A stretch of DNA of 64,000 nucleotides from Vandiemenella viatica (Eukaryota > Arthropoda > Insecta > Orthoptera > Morabidae). Where the stretch lies: the NCBI GenBank assembly GCA_031002005.1, contig CM061919.1, positions 37,351,088-37,415,087 of the forward strand, read 5' to 3'. A model generated the notes under the pieces. That model was not told where the DNA came from. It worked only from the letters and a program-made list of their open reading frames with translations, and made no database searches. Position 1 is the first letter of the stretch; each line of letters starts with the position of its first letter. Below, one piece after another: positions 10,389 to 23,212 of the stretch. The translations under genes were made by a program, and so were the position numbers.

Positions 10389-11280
10389 CTGAGCAAAGAA
10401 GGGCAAAATTATTACAAAAACTTTTAACTATCAGACTTTGTTTTTAAGACAAAGCTATTTCTAAATGTTATCAAATTATTCAAGTTTGTGCCAAGTTTCT
10501 GAGATTCACTTTATATTTACACTTTACTAGCTGTATGTTTTATGGAACAAAAGTTGTTATTCTAGAGTCAATGCAACCTATTTATGCCTTGCACAATTAG
10601 TTTAACCTAATCTGTACTTTCATAATAAAAAATGAAATTTATCTCATTACCACTGCCATATGTTTTGTTAACTACCAGTACTGAAAACGATAAGCTCAAG
10701 GATTATCGCCCCCCCCCCATATTTCTATAAAATCTAGGTCTGATACCTAAGGCCATATCAGACCATTTTCATTTCATTTAACAATTTTATCAATGTAATG
10801 TGTATACATTTTAGTTTTATTATTTAATGAATAAATAGTACTGAATTTATGACTCTTATGTTTCACTATTTTACTTTTTAGTTGAAGGCTCTGTTATTTG
10901 TTACTTGCTGAGCTCAGGGTTCTTACAATACATTTACATTTCTAGAGAAAAGTGCTCCTTTCTTTAAGCTGATTGCTCCCTTTCAGGGGCTTAGTGCTTC
11001 CTTTTTGAGCACTATACTTAAATTTAAACTGAAGGCTTTTACAATTCTTTTAGCTACATGTATTGGGGCAAAGAACACAAATTCTTGAGCTCTGGCTCTT
11101 AGAATTTTGGTTACATGTTTGAAGCAATGTGCTTCCTCTTTTAAAACGAGGTGAAGAAACATGAGTTTATGCGTATGATGTCAAAACTAAGGCTCAGTCA
11201 TCCCAGTGAAGGCATTCTGGATCGCCAGGACCTAAAAAAGCTTGACAAGTTCGTTTAAAAGTGAAGGTTATGCTTACTGT
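10389..11280. other. Intron sequence, no feature seen
   Basis: AT-rich intron DNA between the last two Ire1 exons. A poly-C tract of nine bases lies near 10710. No transposase or RT similarity was recognised before the mariner relic that starts near 11285. Confidence 0.5.
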
Positions 11281-11284
11281 AATA

Positions 11285-11560
11285 ATGCTCTAGCCTCCAT
11301 ATTTGCCAGACTTGGCTCCGTGTGACATTTTTCTGTTCCCAAAAGTAAAGAGCACCTTGAAGGGCTGTTATTTTACAAGTATAGATGATATTAAAAGTGC
11401 ATCACTGGAACAGCTCAAAGCTATCCCAAGGATTGAGTTCCAGATATGTTTTGGGTTTGGAAAAAGCGTTGGCATAAGTGTATAAAATCTAATGGGGACT
11501 ATTCTGAAGGGGATAACATCGATGTAGATGAATAAGTAAAATTCTTTCAAATAAATTTCT
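11285..11560 (+). pseudogene. mariner transposase C-terminal relic
   Basis: The translation contains PDLAPCDIFLFPKVKSTLKG, matching the region around the third catalytic Asp of mariner-type DD34D transposases (pattern YSPDLAPCDFFLFPKLK). It runs on through a degraded C-terminal helix region to a stop near 11485. The first two catalytic Asp regions and the HTH domain were not found upstream, so it is a 5'-truncated fossil. No terminal inverted repeat was identified. Confidence 0.75.
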
Positions 11561-11829
11561 TGAAGTTTGTAAACAAACATCCAAGATTTTAAGACAAAAC
11601 AAATGAAAATATGTCAACGACCAACTACACATAATCGAAGACAACTTCAAAAATTATAATACACATGATTTCTACAAGACCTTCACGAACCAAATCAAAG
11701 GGTACTCACCACAGAACCTATGTTTTAGGAAGGAAAAAAAAATGGTAAACTTGCCCTGACATATAAAGAAAACTGCAAAGAGCTGGCCACTTATTTTTCA
11801 CAGCTCTTAAATTGCCCACAACCCAAAAT

Positions 11830-13436
11830 GAGGTTCCCGAAAATATAACAACAGAGAACACCAACCCAAGAAGAAATTAGGCACATAAAAAGAAACTTAA
11901 AAATAACAAAGCATCAAGAGAAGATGGAATTATAGCCGAACTTTTAAAAAAGTTAGGTCAAAACTCACTCAAAGAAATTGCACAAATAATCCAAAACATT
12001 TGACAACCCAAAAAAATCCCAGACGATTGGAAGATTGCTCTAATCCATCCACTACATAAAAAAGGTAACAAATCAGATATAAACAACTATAGAGGGATCT
12101 CCCTCCTACCAGTCATGTACAAAATTCTTTCGGCCTGTATTTTGAAGAGAACACAGAATATTAAGCAGGATTCAGACCAAACAGGTTATGCCCCGAACAA
12201 ATTTTAAACCTCAAAACCATAATCAAAATGCGAGCCCTCAGACAAAAACCCCTAGTATACACATTTTTGGATTTCAAAAAGTCATACAACTCAATAGACA
12301 GGCCTTCACTATTCCAAATTTTATAAGAAAGGGCATTAGATCAAAAAACAAGAGAACTCATAAAACAAACACTAATTAGCACTAAATCTAAAGTAAAATT
12401 CATGGGAGAAATTTCAGAATCCTTCGACATTCAAACAGGTGTGAGACAAGGCGATGGGCTCTCTTCTCTTCTGTTCAACGTCATTCTAGACAAGGTTATG
12501 GAAGAATGGGAGAAAGAACTCAAGAAATGTAAGTGTTGGAAGCCAATCCCACTTGGCTTTCCTAAAAACAACCTTTACACACCACACCTCACTTTTGAGG
12601 ATGATTTGGCGATACTAGCAGAAGATGAAGAGACTGTCATCAAACAGCTTGAGACACTCAAAGAATTTGCAGATGAAATTGGGGTTACAAGTCTCATTTG
12701 AGAAAACTGAATTCATATGTTCAAAGACTGAAATAGGAAGTTTGAGAACAAAATACACTAGAATCAACAGGGTCCATACTTTAAGACACCTCAGAGAATT
12801 CAACGAACTGACAGGCCTTGAGAAAATCTCGCAGCAAAATCACCTCCAAAAAGTAAAAAAAAAAGTGTTAGGCTTAGTGCAAAATCTCTACAACAAAAAA
12901 TCCATGTCAAGACAGACCAAAATTCAGCATTACATCACAGTCATAAAACCAAGAGTTCTCTATGCAAGTGAAACGTTAACACTTAACAGGAAACATGACC
13001 TTGAAGAAATAAAAAAAGTAGAGAGAAAAATCATTAGAAAAATTCTAGGAGGAAGACACTAAAGATGGTTACAATCAAAACAACAGACAAGTTTTCAAAC
13101 ACTGAAACTGACATCAACAAAAGGCAAACGAAATTCTTTGGTTACAGTAAGTGGTTACCAGAAAATTTATTGACAAAAAAGATAATAGATTATGTAACAA
13201 CACTTAAAAATCCAACATCTTGCCTGGATGAAATTTGGAAGGATCTTAAAAGTGCAAACATAGGAGCAACAGATATCTTAGAAAGAGACAACTTTAGACA
13301 CAAAGTAGACAAATGGAAAGTTATAATTGAGCAACAAAAACAATACAGACCAAAGTGGTCGGAAGAACACAAACAAGTTTTCTCAGAAAGAATGAAAGCC
13401 TATTGCAACAACAAGAACAACTCAAAGAAAACGTGA
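11830..13436 (+). pseudogene. RTE-like LINE reverse transcriptase relic
   Basis: Order of recognisable RT pieces: PDDWKIALIHPLHKKGNK and INNYRGISLLPVMYKIL near 12020-12140; TGVRQGDGLSSLLFNVILD near 12435-12500; an F(E)DDLAILAEDEE version of the YADD box near 12600 in which the first residues are altered; QTKIQHYITVIKPRVLYASE and ERKIIRKILGG near 12910-13060; then a C-terminal tail to 13436. At least three frames and several stops are needed. The style is RTE/BovB-like, judged from the VLYASETLTL...KIIRKILG block. The 5' endonuclease was not seen. Confidence 0.8.
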
Positions 13437-14279
13437 TTGGGTCATTTGCTTGACGTCTTCCATTTATTGGGAGAATTCGCCAATAATAATAATATATTTT
13501 ATTTATTTATTCGTTGAGGCCAACTCGGACCACGTTAAGCCTTTGTGTATTTGGCAGAGAGTTTCTTCCTTTAGAAGTTTTGCCATCATGCATGTTTGGC
13601 TTAAATTTATTATTATTATTTTTTTTTTTTTTTTTTTTTTTTATGTCTAAACATCCATGTTACAACTAAGGTTGTTAGCACTAGAGGTTGCCTCTTGGTG
13701 TTCTCTGGCTTCTTTTACCTTCCTCCTTCATCCGTCTAATAATATATATATATGAACACACCTTGCATGTTGGATATATTTCTGAGAATTTTGTATCTCT
13801 GCTCCTCCTTCCTGGAGATTTCTAATTAAAGTTTGGACTTGTAACTTAATTTGTTTCATTTACTCATATGTGAGGTTTCCTTGATCTCTGTGCAGCGAAT
13901 TCATCCTTTGCTTGTTGTGAAACCTTATGAGTTGCTTGATAGTCAGAGTATTCATTTCAGTTGTTAAATTTCGTCTGTATTCTTCCATTTTGTAATATTC
14001 TCATAGATATGGTCTGACATCACGACTTCTCACATTCATATTTAATGATTTCACATAGCCCCCTTTCCTAAAGGGTTTCGGGATAGGTCCCATACCCTGT
14101 TGCATATTGCACAAGTCCCTGTGTGTGCTTCAGATGATTGAGCATTAGAAGTTCTCTAACATCTGGGAGGTGTGTGAGGTCTTCTGCTGGTTGAGCTGTT
14201 ATTGCATTTGTTCTGCCACTGATCTAGCAGTGCTTCCCTTATTTCACGCTCTGATGTAACTGGAACGCCACCTATTTCT
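13437..14279. other. Intron sequence with simple repeats only
   Basis: Contains a T-rich run at about 13613-13642 and a short TA repeat near 13745. No coding or transposon similarity recognised. Confidence 0.5.
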
Positions 14280-14649
14280 TCCTATTCCTATTCCTTTATT
14301 TCTTTTGATCCAATAGTTTGAATCCACAGTGTAAGATCTTGTGAAATTATTCCCATGATTACTGTTGGCACATCCATTGACATTATAATATATGCATCAC
14401 TTAATCTACGTAGAATCATCGTCTGTTCTCTTCTTACTTCTTCTGCTGCTCTGACCTTTGTGGATCCAGACACTTGCACCGTAAGCCAATAATGATAGGA
14501 GAATTGCTTCATGGAACATCCTTATAGTATCATAAGATAGGTTTAACCTACATTGAACAACATTGAATAATTTTGTCCACAGCCCTAGTGACAAAGGTCA
14601 TAGGTAAGTTGTTTGCATTGTGCATTTGATTACTTTATCACCTATTATT

Positions 14650-16080
14650 AGAGAATGGTTCCATTTTAGGTCTCTGTAAGCTACCTTACTCTCTATTTTC
14701 GATATTCAGTTAAAATCCAACGAAGTTTGAGGTTAACATTCAATACAAGATACCATAGTTTGAAATCGAAATAACAACACTTTAGGTTCAGAAAAGTAAA
14801 TAAACAACACATAGCAACCTTAAATAAGAAGTTTCTAGTAAAATATAAACCATAAACTTACCTAAATGAGCGTAATCCATAATAATTCTGAAGTAAAGTA
14901 AACAGGTTTGGTTAAACAACCATATCACTAATATTCCACATAATTGACCACTGTAAAGCACTCTCATAATTATAATTTCACCGTTTGATATTAAATGCAC
15001 TAATAACTCACAGTTCCAGACTAATTTAAAGCAGTAAATATGATTTTTAAAGCATCACCTCATGGATTGAGTTCAATAATTAATTCCAGCACATCTAAGT
15101 AATTTCAGAGCTTTAAAAGTAGATTTAAACACGCTAAATAACCGGCAAGCCAATATTATTCAAGTTTCCAATAGCCATCAACTAATAAACAGAAGATATG
15201 AATAAATAAAAATCCGTTTCCAGGTTACGTCGTAACAACCAACTTGTAATTTTGATTTCTTTCCGGCTAACATATTTCACAAACTAAAAACTTTTCTAAA
15301 ACACCTAAATAAAATAAAGGTACGGTTTAAAAACAGTTTCAGGCCACAACCGACTTTAAACAAAAAGTGAATTATTTCTTGCACCACCTAGGAAATCAGC
15401 AAATTTTAGAAATTCAATAATTTCTGATATCCTTAACGGATTTAAAAGATTTTTACACCACTGAACTCAGCAGAAGCTGGGGAACGCTTTGAAACTGGTA
15501 TTAACTTGATATTTTAAAATTTTGCAAATCCATATTTCGGATGTGACGTATCGCAATACTCTAAACAAATGCGCTTTCCGATTAACCAATTTTCAAAATT
15601 CATTTACACCGGTCTGGAAACTTTAAAACCATAACCAACCACATCACTACACTTGTCTCATTACGCTCTTCATCTTGTGATTTTCTGGAAGTTCTCAGTT
15701 AACAAAATTTTTTCTAGATAGACTGTTGTCTAGGTCAGTAGGCCATTTTTGACAAAAGTAAGCCCAGACATGGTATTGAGGCAGTCGGTCGGAACACCTC
15801 GTGGAGTTAACACGTAATTCGTGGTTTAGTGGGTTTGAGTAAGCCCGGCTCGCGGTGGCTGATGGGAAACCGGAAATTGGGCAGCATGGCTGACTGACGC
15901 CATTACTAACAGGATAGGCAACCATAGAAATTTGAACTTTTCTTACATGTGTTCATCAATGTGAACTTTTATTTTCATTCGGGGTGGTGCGGTCTGTTCT
16001 GTTTCATGACTTGTGATCTTCGGCAAATGATTTTCTACGATTGCCATTGCTAACTGTGACTTTATGTAAATTCTGTGAAA
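14650..16080. other. Unclassified sequence inside the R1 relic
   Basis: AT-rich to 15640. At 15695-15925 the minus strand is open for 76 residues but matches nothing I recognise. A GC-richer patch at 15770-15900 (contains GGTTTGAGTAAGCCCGGCTC) could be a short repeat. Nothing definite. Confidence 0.4.
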
Positions 16081-16763
16081 ATTTTAAGAATATATACCTC
16101 AGTGATTCGGACTTCGACTTTCATTTCTATTTTAGTACCTTACTTACTTAATTCTGTAAGTGGCGGCCATCTTCAACATACAGTTAGCATTCTCCAAGGT
16201 TTTTCACGGTTACAGAACTTTTCTCGAGCTTTTGGTAACATTTTGGAAGACTTCAAGTTTAGGTGTACAAGCCGATACCCAACCCCAGTATACGGCTGGA
16301 TCCTAACATCTCCTTTAATCATTAGGTATTTTGTCTTGTGCCAAGTGTATTGTAGTTTGAGTATTGTACATCACTTATTTGGTCACTTTAGGATTTTGTC
16401 ACTCTTATTTTCAATTTAATTTCTTGCTCCATTTTCTTCAACAACGATTAGGTCATTTACAAATGCAATGACATCTTTATTTTATGGTGTTTTCGGTGGC
16501 AGAGTTAAACTGCTTTCCACTGGTAAGCCCAGAAGATTGGCCCGGAGACAGTGCACTATGGACATCATTTTGTGCACTTCTTTGATAGTTTTTTATTATT
16601 GTTACTCATAGCTACATATTTGTTTTGACAAATGACTTGATTACATTCCTTGGACAGTTTATATATTGTAGTAGACCACCAAAAATTATCAAACACGCCT
16701 CAAATATACCTATATATAAGTGATTGCGTCGAACACAAGGTTCGTGCGAACTCAGCCACTTAC

Positions 16764-16960
16764 TTCTATTGACAAAGGGTTTTAACCTAAAATATTGTAT
16801 TTTCAGTGTTTGTTGTTGTTTTGTGCTGCCACTGCCCTCCACCCTTCAACTTTGGCGAGTGTTGGGTGTATTTTATCAGTCATTTCCATATAAATATTGT
16901 GTTGCGGCAGTTCTTTCCTTCCATTGTTACTGAAATATACCTACAATATAATTTATGTTG
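16764..16960 (+). repeat. Copy of the dispersed hammerhead-core repeat family
   Basis: Starts CTATTGACAAAGGG, then AACCTAAAATATTGT, a TTTGTTGTTGTTTTG tract, TGCTGCCACTGCCCTCC, ACCCTTCAACTTTGGCGAG and TGTTGGGTGTATTTTATC, then TCATTTCCATATAAATATTG. Same module order as the copies at 6957-7195, 43852-44187 and 55535-55690. It is a single-oriented copy inserted in the R1 relic. Confidence 0.75.
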
Positions 16961-17539
16961 CTATCGTGTGTGAATGTGTTACTGTTGATGTCATCTTCAG
17001 CTGATTTACATCTGTGGAATACATATTGGGCTCACTGAATCTAGTGTATGTTCCTAACATCATCTAGCAAGTTGCAAAACACTTTTACATGTAGTTTTTT
17101 TGTGTGGAGGGGAGGGTTGGGTGTGTTTGCACTGTTTTTTTTGTTGTTGTTGTTATTGCCTACATTTTGGCACCAACCTGGGGCATAATCAGGGCTTCTC
17201 TTTATCTATCCTTCTGACCACATTCCAAGGCTTTGACACCATTTCTTGCTTCAAATAGCATTTTATAAGATCACTTAAACAGAGCAACAGTTGGTGTGCA
17301 ACTTCTTTCAATACTTCTGCTTTTATTGTGCCTTGACCTGCTGCTTTGCAATTTCTCAAGCTTTGTTTCCGTTATGGGTGACTCGTTGGATGGAGCTCCT
17401 TATGTGCTGTTTCTTATAATCCTAAGATTATCATCTTCTGTTATTTCATCTTCATCTAGAAGCAATGAAGCAATTATTATCCGCAATGTAGTTATAAATT
17501 TTATTGCAATACAAATACGAAACTTACATGTACATCAAT

Positions 17540-18070
17540 TTTCAACAGTCCCCTTGCATTTCAATGCACTTGGTCCATCATTGCACATACTTCCAGATGC
17601 CCTCATAAAAGGTTTTCAGTTGAGCTGCGGGTCAGGAATGCATCGCTTCTTTCGCTGTTTCGTCCGAGGCAAATTGACGTTCATCGCCATAGTATCCAAA
17701 TGGTTTTGACAGATGCCCAAATGCGTTTGTTTATGTAACCGTGTGAGTTGTTTTGAGACCCATCTTGCACAGACTTTATGAACCCCAAGTCTGTTGAGGA
17801 TGATTTCGCTGGCAGTCAATGTGCCACTTCATCAATTGTTACTCGTCTGTCTAACACAACCATGTCACATGAGCGCTCAATGTTTTCTTTATTTGTGGTG
17901 GTAAGCAGTCATCCGGCTCCTTTGTTGTGCGTAACACTTATGCGACCATTTTCTAATTTTTTCAATCCATTTGTAGACCTTCCGACCACAAAAAAATGGT
18001 TCACTGAATGTTGTTCTTCTTTGGTACAAACAGAAAGCAGGGCAGCCATGGTTAAAGGCAGGGCAGCGAT
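17540..18070 (-). pseudogene. mariner transposase with internally deleted catalytic core
   Basis: Minus-strand reading shows the N-terminal HTH region (RRVTIDEVAH, ASEIILNRLGVHKVCARW, LTRLHKQTHLGICQNHLD), then jumps directly to the C-terminal block of DD34D mariners (SDETAKEAMHS, KTFYEGIWK, TKCIEMQGD). The segment that should hold the catalytic DETW, DNAPAH and SPDLAP motifs is missing, so this is a deletion derivative that cannot catalyse transposition. Terminal repeats were not found. It sits inside the R1 relic. Confidence 0.7.
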
Positions 18071-18689
18071 AATAGAACTAACCTAGCAGCATCAAACCTG
18101 CACAGACATAACAACAATTAAACAACGCATGAGTCAGCTAAGCAACATGACAGTACTACCAACATAAAAAAATATAACTAAATTGAGGATAATAATTGAC
18201 TCGTATGAACCAACAGATGGGTGGTTCCTTTTCATAATTGTGTAAAGGTGCCGTCATACTTTTTTAGTGTTGAAACTGTTGTAGGATGCTTGACCATTCC
18301 AGCTGCAATTTTGTACAGTATTCCCATAGGTTTATGGCAAATGCTGTTGTGTGAACTTATCCCACAAGTTAATCTTTGCTGTGTTTTCTCGTATTAAGAC
18401 TTCATCTTTTCTTTGTAAGTCACAAGTAATATGTCCTTTTCTTCAACTATCCAGCATCTCTGATATTGCCTTCTAGTTTGCTTTTGGAGTTTTGTGCATC
18501 TCCAGCTATTGTGTACATGTCAATTTTTTTAGGTTCAATAGCATGCTTTTCCTTACGGACGTTGTTAATTGTCTTGCCATTGTAATTATGATGCCATTTA
18601 TATTTACCATAGGTGGCATTTCAATCACCCATTTTAACTTATCCCAGTTAGCTTTGTTGATGTATTGTTTTCTTGGGTAGTGTTGTTGA

Positions 18690-18835
18690 TCTATATTCTG
18701 CTGGAACAGGAAGGAATTTGGCCAAAGGTAAACCACGGAAAACCCAAATCTGAATGACTGGATGGGGATTTGAACTTACGTCCTCCCGAATGCAAGGCCA
18801 GAACGTTAACCGTTCACCCACCATGCTCGGTACAA
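18690..18835 (+). repeat. SINE copy (3' half)
   Basis: Contains CAGGAAGGAATTTGGCC, AAACCACGGAAAACCCAAAT, GGATGGGGATTTGAAC, CGTCCTCCCGAATGCAAGG and ACGTTAACCGTTCACCCACC, the body and reverse tRNA-like tail of the SINE best seen at 32075-32405. The 5' tRNA head is missing. Confidence 0.75.
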
Positions 18836-18839
18836 ATTT

Positions 18840-20490
18840 GAACATTAAATAAATGAACTCTGTAATCAAAACTCCCAATGTCTTGGCAAATGCTGTGAAC
18901 TTTGAAATCAAGTAAATGAAATCTGATTAAAGACAAAAAATTGTTTAGAAACAATATGTTAAAAAGAGCAACCATCAAAATAAAAATAATAAATTACAAC
19001 GACAAAAGTCAATAATTTTACTTTTATTATAAAATTCACAGCCTCTAAAATGGGAAAAGGTGACCAGTTTGATTTTAACCCAACCATTAAAACCATATGT
19101 GCATGAATAAATAAGTTGATTAGCAACATATTTCAACTATGTTCGTCTGAGAATGATGGCACTAGTTCATTTGTAATTTCTTAACAAGTGGCAGTACCTT
19201 CTGAACCCAAGTAAGAAACAGAACAGTGCCTACACTAAACAGCGTAAAAATTTACAGAAACATTCAAAATGATTAAAACTGTTTATTGCACGAAGAGTTG
19301 CATCAGAATAAGATGTTTAAGTGATACAAAAGCTTTGTAACAATATCAGGAGCACAGAAGATGATCCACAGTCTAAATCCACCATCTATCTAATTTTAAT
19401 GGAAAATTTTGTCAAGTGGGAGGTTTGTTGTCGCTTTGTATTACACATGATAACTCATAATCAAATAAATTGCAGGGACATGAAAACAGTGAAACAAGTG
19501 ACCAAAAATAGTGTACAGAACCATAGCTTGAAATGGAAGAATCAGAAAAAGTTTGCGCGTAGAAGAATGATCATTCTTGGGGAAAAAATCACTGTTGCAT
19601 TTAATCAACCTGTTATTCCTAATCCCCCCTCTTTCCCTCCTCTTCAAATAACTAATATGGTTCCAAGTAATTTCTCGCAATTCTCAAAACTGAAACTGGT
19701 GATAACAGGAAAATGTTTAGACCAAATTTCAGATGTCCAGAATACTTTGATGGTAATGTAAGAGATAGTTTTGAAGAAAGAGTTTGAGGAACACTTCAAA
19801 TTTTAAATAAAAGGAGCCAACCCCTGGTTCATCCTTCTGATTGGCCAGACTATGTACCATAAAATATAAGACAAGCTTTGTCAAATCTTTAGCCAGACCA
19901 GCACTGTTTTTCTTTATGTAGATTACTGCCCATCTTGACTGCCACTTAGCTTTAGTGATTGTGAACAGGTACTTACAGGAAGTGCAATTACATATGACGT
20001 TTAATGACTTTTAAAAGTGAGCACTGCAAACAACAACATGTTTTAATAATACAAGGATCTCTACAAATACTAAACCTGAAATCAAGTTAGGGGTTACCAT
20101 CCACACCATTGGTTTATGGCTTACTGATAGTGATTAAAAATAGGAACTACTAAGCTAAATTCTATATTAAGGAGGCACATAGAAATCCAACCATTCTTTT
20201 TAATAAAACAGTTGTCTTATGCCGAATCCTAAAAATTTCTAACAAGTATGTAGTTGGGCTGACACAATATGGACAATTTCTTTACTCAGGGACAAAGAAT
20301 TGCTGCAGTAAAATCTTAACAGCCTAATGCCGTAAAATTTAATGTTTTATATGACAAAACAGAATCCACTCCCCTCCCTCCTCCTCCCATCAGCAAGAAG
20401 GCAGAAATATGAGTGGAATATCACAGTAACTGTTGTTCCTTTATTCCAGGTAACTTTCTACAAGTAATCATAATTATATACTATTCTCTC
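18840..20490. other. Intron sequence, one unexplained reading frame
   Basis: Mostly AT-rich. A 146-codon plus-strand frame (19321-19761) is basic in its middle (MKTVKQVTKNSVQNHSLKW) and followed by Pro-rich and Phe/Ser-rich parts. I see faint resemblance to a mariner transposase C-terminus but not enough to call it. The rest shows no feature. Confidence 0.35.
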
Positions 20491-20495
20491 AATAA

Positions 20496-20690
20496 ATGTT
20501 CCCCCATCATATACAGACTGATGCAGTTATAGGGAATTGTCTAATAGTTATTGCAGCAGATGTAAATGCAAAGTTTGTCCTCTGGTACAGTAAGAAGAAT
20601 GGAATAAGAGGGCAATTACTAGATCTGTTAGGTTACGATTTTCAAAAATTTATCGTACCGTTCCCACTTCCCGTCAAAAAAAAAAAAAAA
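20496..20690 (+). pseudogene. R1-like LINE endonuclease fragment
   Basis: The translation NCLIVIAADVNAKFVLW followed by RGQLLDLL matches the apurinic-like endonuclease motif of R1/Jockey LINEs (pattern GDFNAKS.LWGS...RG..LL). It ends in a poly-A run at about 20677-20695. A later stretch near 21200-21410 (TQRARKRLM, TETKQKFW) could belong to the spacer between endonuclease and RT of the same element. This is a short, weak match. Confidence 0.4.
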
Positions 20691-20695
20691 AAAAA

Positions 20696-21394
20696 CAACT
20701 CCCCACCATAATTTTTAGGTAAATGTATATTATTTAATATTGAAAATGACGTCTCAGAATATGATCATTAAGTATGTGATGTCAGAATAAAGTTTTTTTT
20801 TAACTCTTAAGTGGTGGCGAAGGAGACAATAACACTTGTGACGGCGTAGAGGTAGATATCGTCCACACAGGAAGTGAAGCTAATTCGTACCCTGCACCCC
20901 ATCATCTAGGAACCTATATGTAGCGGAATTGAGGCTTGAAGTGAGGAATCAGGAACACCAATCTCTTACAGTACAGGGGATAGTACAAATACTGATGTGT
21001 ATATAACGAACACTCTTGCAGGAAATCTAATTCAGAGCTGGAGAGTGCTGACTAACATGACAATAACTGTTCACAATCAGATCTGACCAGAAAATAAACA
21101 GAAACCTGTAGTACAAATGGAAATAGTAAAATAGTTTATAATCTAATAAATGCTGAGGTATGTGTTCAATGCATGCATATTCCCAGCAACTAACTCTGAT
21201 ATACACAGAACTGCAAGAGAGTCAAAATCAGTAACACAGAGGGCTAGGAAGCGATTAATGCCATTCAAGATGGTTGAAACATCCCACAATATGTTGACAC
21301 AGAAACTGAAAAAACTACGACTAAGCATGTGAAGAGTGAGAACAGCATATCAACGGAATCTGATGGCACAGTACAAGAAACAGATCTTCCAAGA
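20696..21394. other. Unclassified intron sequence
   Basis: No secure feature. The 60-codon frame at 21150-21332 is discussed with the R1-like endonuclease fragment. The segment near 20810-20930 is GC-richer than its surroundings but unrecognised. Confidence 0.35.
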
Positions 21395-22400
21395 TGCCCT
21401 TACAGAGACAAAACAAAAATTCTGGAGCATCTTCATGGCGAAAAACATTATGCTGAAGTTGAAGCTGCCACTTATTTGTGGTTCACACGAAACTAGTATC
21501 TAGACCATTGCAGAAAATTCGATGGCACTTCTGACTTCAAAGCCAGGTTGTCTCAAAACCTTTAAATCACAGACGGATACAGAGAACTTCAAATTAAGGA
21601 GAAATTGTATCCAATGTTTCTATAGCAGCATAGAAATTTAAGGAAGAGTTTTTAGAACTTATAGCAAGTGAAGGATATTCCACAGAAGATGTATAAAGGG
21701 TTGGTGAGAGTGGGATAGACTGGAAAGCATTGCCTAAAAAATCTCTTGCATGTAGACGTGAAACAATAGCTCCAGGTTCCAAAGTAATTAAGGGGAGAGT
21801 TGTTGATATGCTTTGTGCTAATGCTTGTGGACTCACACACTGCTAATGTTGATCATAGGAAAAAGTAAGAAACTGAGGGGTTTGAAAACTGTCGCCTCTC
21901 TCCTCATGTGTTACAGAGCACTGAAAAGTGCTTAGTGACTTATAAAATTTTTACCGATTGGTTTGATAAAGATTTTATTTCTAATGTCAATAAATATTGT
22001 AAGGAGAGAGGCAAAGATGATAATGTATTACATATTCTGGATAACATTCCATCAAATCCTTTGGCTGAAGTGATTTTCCTTTCACTGAACATGGCAGCAA
22101 TTCTCCAACCAATGGACCCGGAAGTGACAGAAAAACTAAAAGAATCTACAAAAACAAAAGTTGCATTGTTTGCTCTTCAAGGAAAGCAATGAAGCAAGCA
22201 TCATTGCTTTTTCAAAAAAAGTTGACTCTTGAGGAATGCTGTTTATGTCAGCAGAGAGACAATCGTAGAGATGACACAAGAGCTTGGCATGAAAGTGATG
22301 TTGATGCTTCAGGGTTTCCAATCTTGGATGAAAAAGCAATTGTGAAATCTATTATTGACTTTTGCTCCTTAAAATGATACCTGAGAAGATGATGATGACA
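21395..22400 (+). pseudogene. Jerky/Tigger (pogo superfamily) transposase relic
   Basis: In order: ATYLWFTRN and SDFKARLSQNL (CENP-B type HTH region), GYRELQIKGE, FKEEFLELIASEGYSTEDV, ESGIDWKALPKKSLACRRE and KGRVVDMLCANACGLTH (first catalytic Asp region; the usual DESG is read as GESG), TDWFDKDFI, NVLHILDNIPSNPLAEV (second Asp), ILQPMDPEVTEKLKE. This order and spacing is typical of DDE_1 jerky-like transposases. Several stops and frameshifts are present. Terminal repeats not identified. Confidence 0.8.
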
Positions 22401-23212
22401 AAGATTATGTCAACACTGGACCAACGAGTGCTGCAGCATTCACTGCACTAGAGACTGTTGTGGCAAGGTTTTAGCAGCAACGTGAGTGCAGTACAACCGA
22501 ATTTCTTCCGTTGAAGAGAATGAGGGACCTTGCAGCAAAGAAGAAAACCTCCAGAATGAAGCAGAAGAAAATAAGAGACTTCAATTGGTAGTGGTATTTA
22601 AAATTATTAAGTATCTAATATAATTTTAATGTAAAAATAAAGTATATTTTTTATCTGAGCAAATAAAAATCCAAACAAACTGATAATATGAACCAACCTC
22701 AGTACCAATTAGTTCAAATAATCAGTGCTCTATTATACTTTGAATGTAGGAGGAACTTATGTGTATCCTGGAAAAATCAAACCACGAGTGACTTGTGGAG
22801 AGCCCTCTTGGTATTAAAAGGTTGACTTTTGATGACCTGAGAAGCACTCAACTTGGTTGGTCTAAGAGGAACAAAGTTTTGATCGTGTTATGTAGTTGTT
22901 ATAGGATTCATGTAAAATCAATTATGTTGGGTTAATAATCATAGTCATAGTAGAAGTTTTAAGTAGATATCCCGATATGATGTTTTATAAATGTTTTTCA
23001 TTAATTACATGATAATTATATATGCATGTGTGATACTGGGAATGATGGCCCATACTAGTTTCTAGGTCTTGGACTATGATGTAAATAGGACAAATAAAAA
23101 TCATACACAAACTATTAACTAATGCTTGACTAAATGCTTATAATAAAGGAAAAATCAGAACAAGAAGCAAATTAGTGATAAGAATCAGTATTTTAGTTTT
23201 CCCATTATTCAC
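22401..23212. other. Jerky relic tail and intron, no further feature
   Basis: To about 22590 the sequence may be the degraded C-terminal acidic part of the jerky-like transposase (FLPLKRMRDLAAKKK-like reading). After that it is AT-rich intron DNA up to the Ire1 donor site at 23211-23212. Confidence 0.4.

Larger units (their letters stand above)
14280..18420 (-). pseudogene. Scattered R1-like LINE relic
   Basis: Colinear minus-strand fragments of one R1-clade RT. Near 18420-18240: AKINLWDKFTQQ and STLKKYDGTFT. Near 17480-17165: DEDEITEDDNLRII then RSIERSCTPTVALFK. Near 16560-16420: AFVNDLIVVEENGAR, the YADD-box region with the second position altered. Near 14640-14280: LLAYGASVW then VRAAEEVRREQ and ILRRLSDAYIIMSMDVP, the R1 C-terminal block. 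The order fits an R1 element running leftwards. It is heavily frameshifted and interrupted by a mariner relic (17540-18070) and a copy of the hammerhead-core repeat (16764-16960). Some of 14650-16080 between the pieces is unrecognised. Confidence 0.6.

Noticed and set aside
17296..17709. 137-residue plus-strand frame
   Set aside because: It is antisense to R1-like and mariner relics, which explain the sequence better on the minus strand.
19321..19761. 146-residue frame as a gene
   Set aside because: No recognisable domain; low-complexity Pro and Lys runs; probably chance or an unreadable relic.
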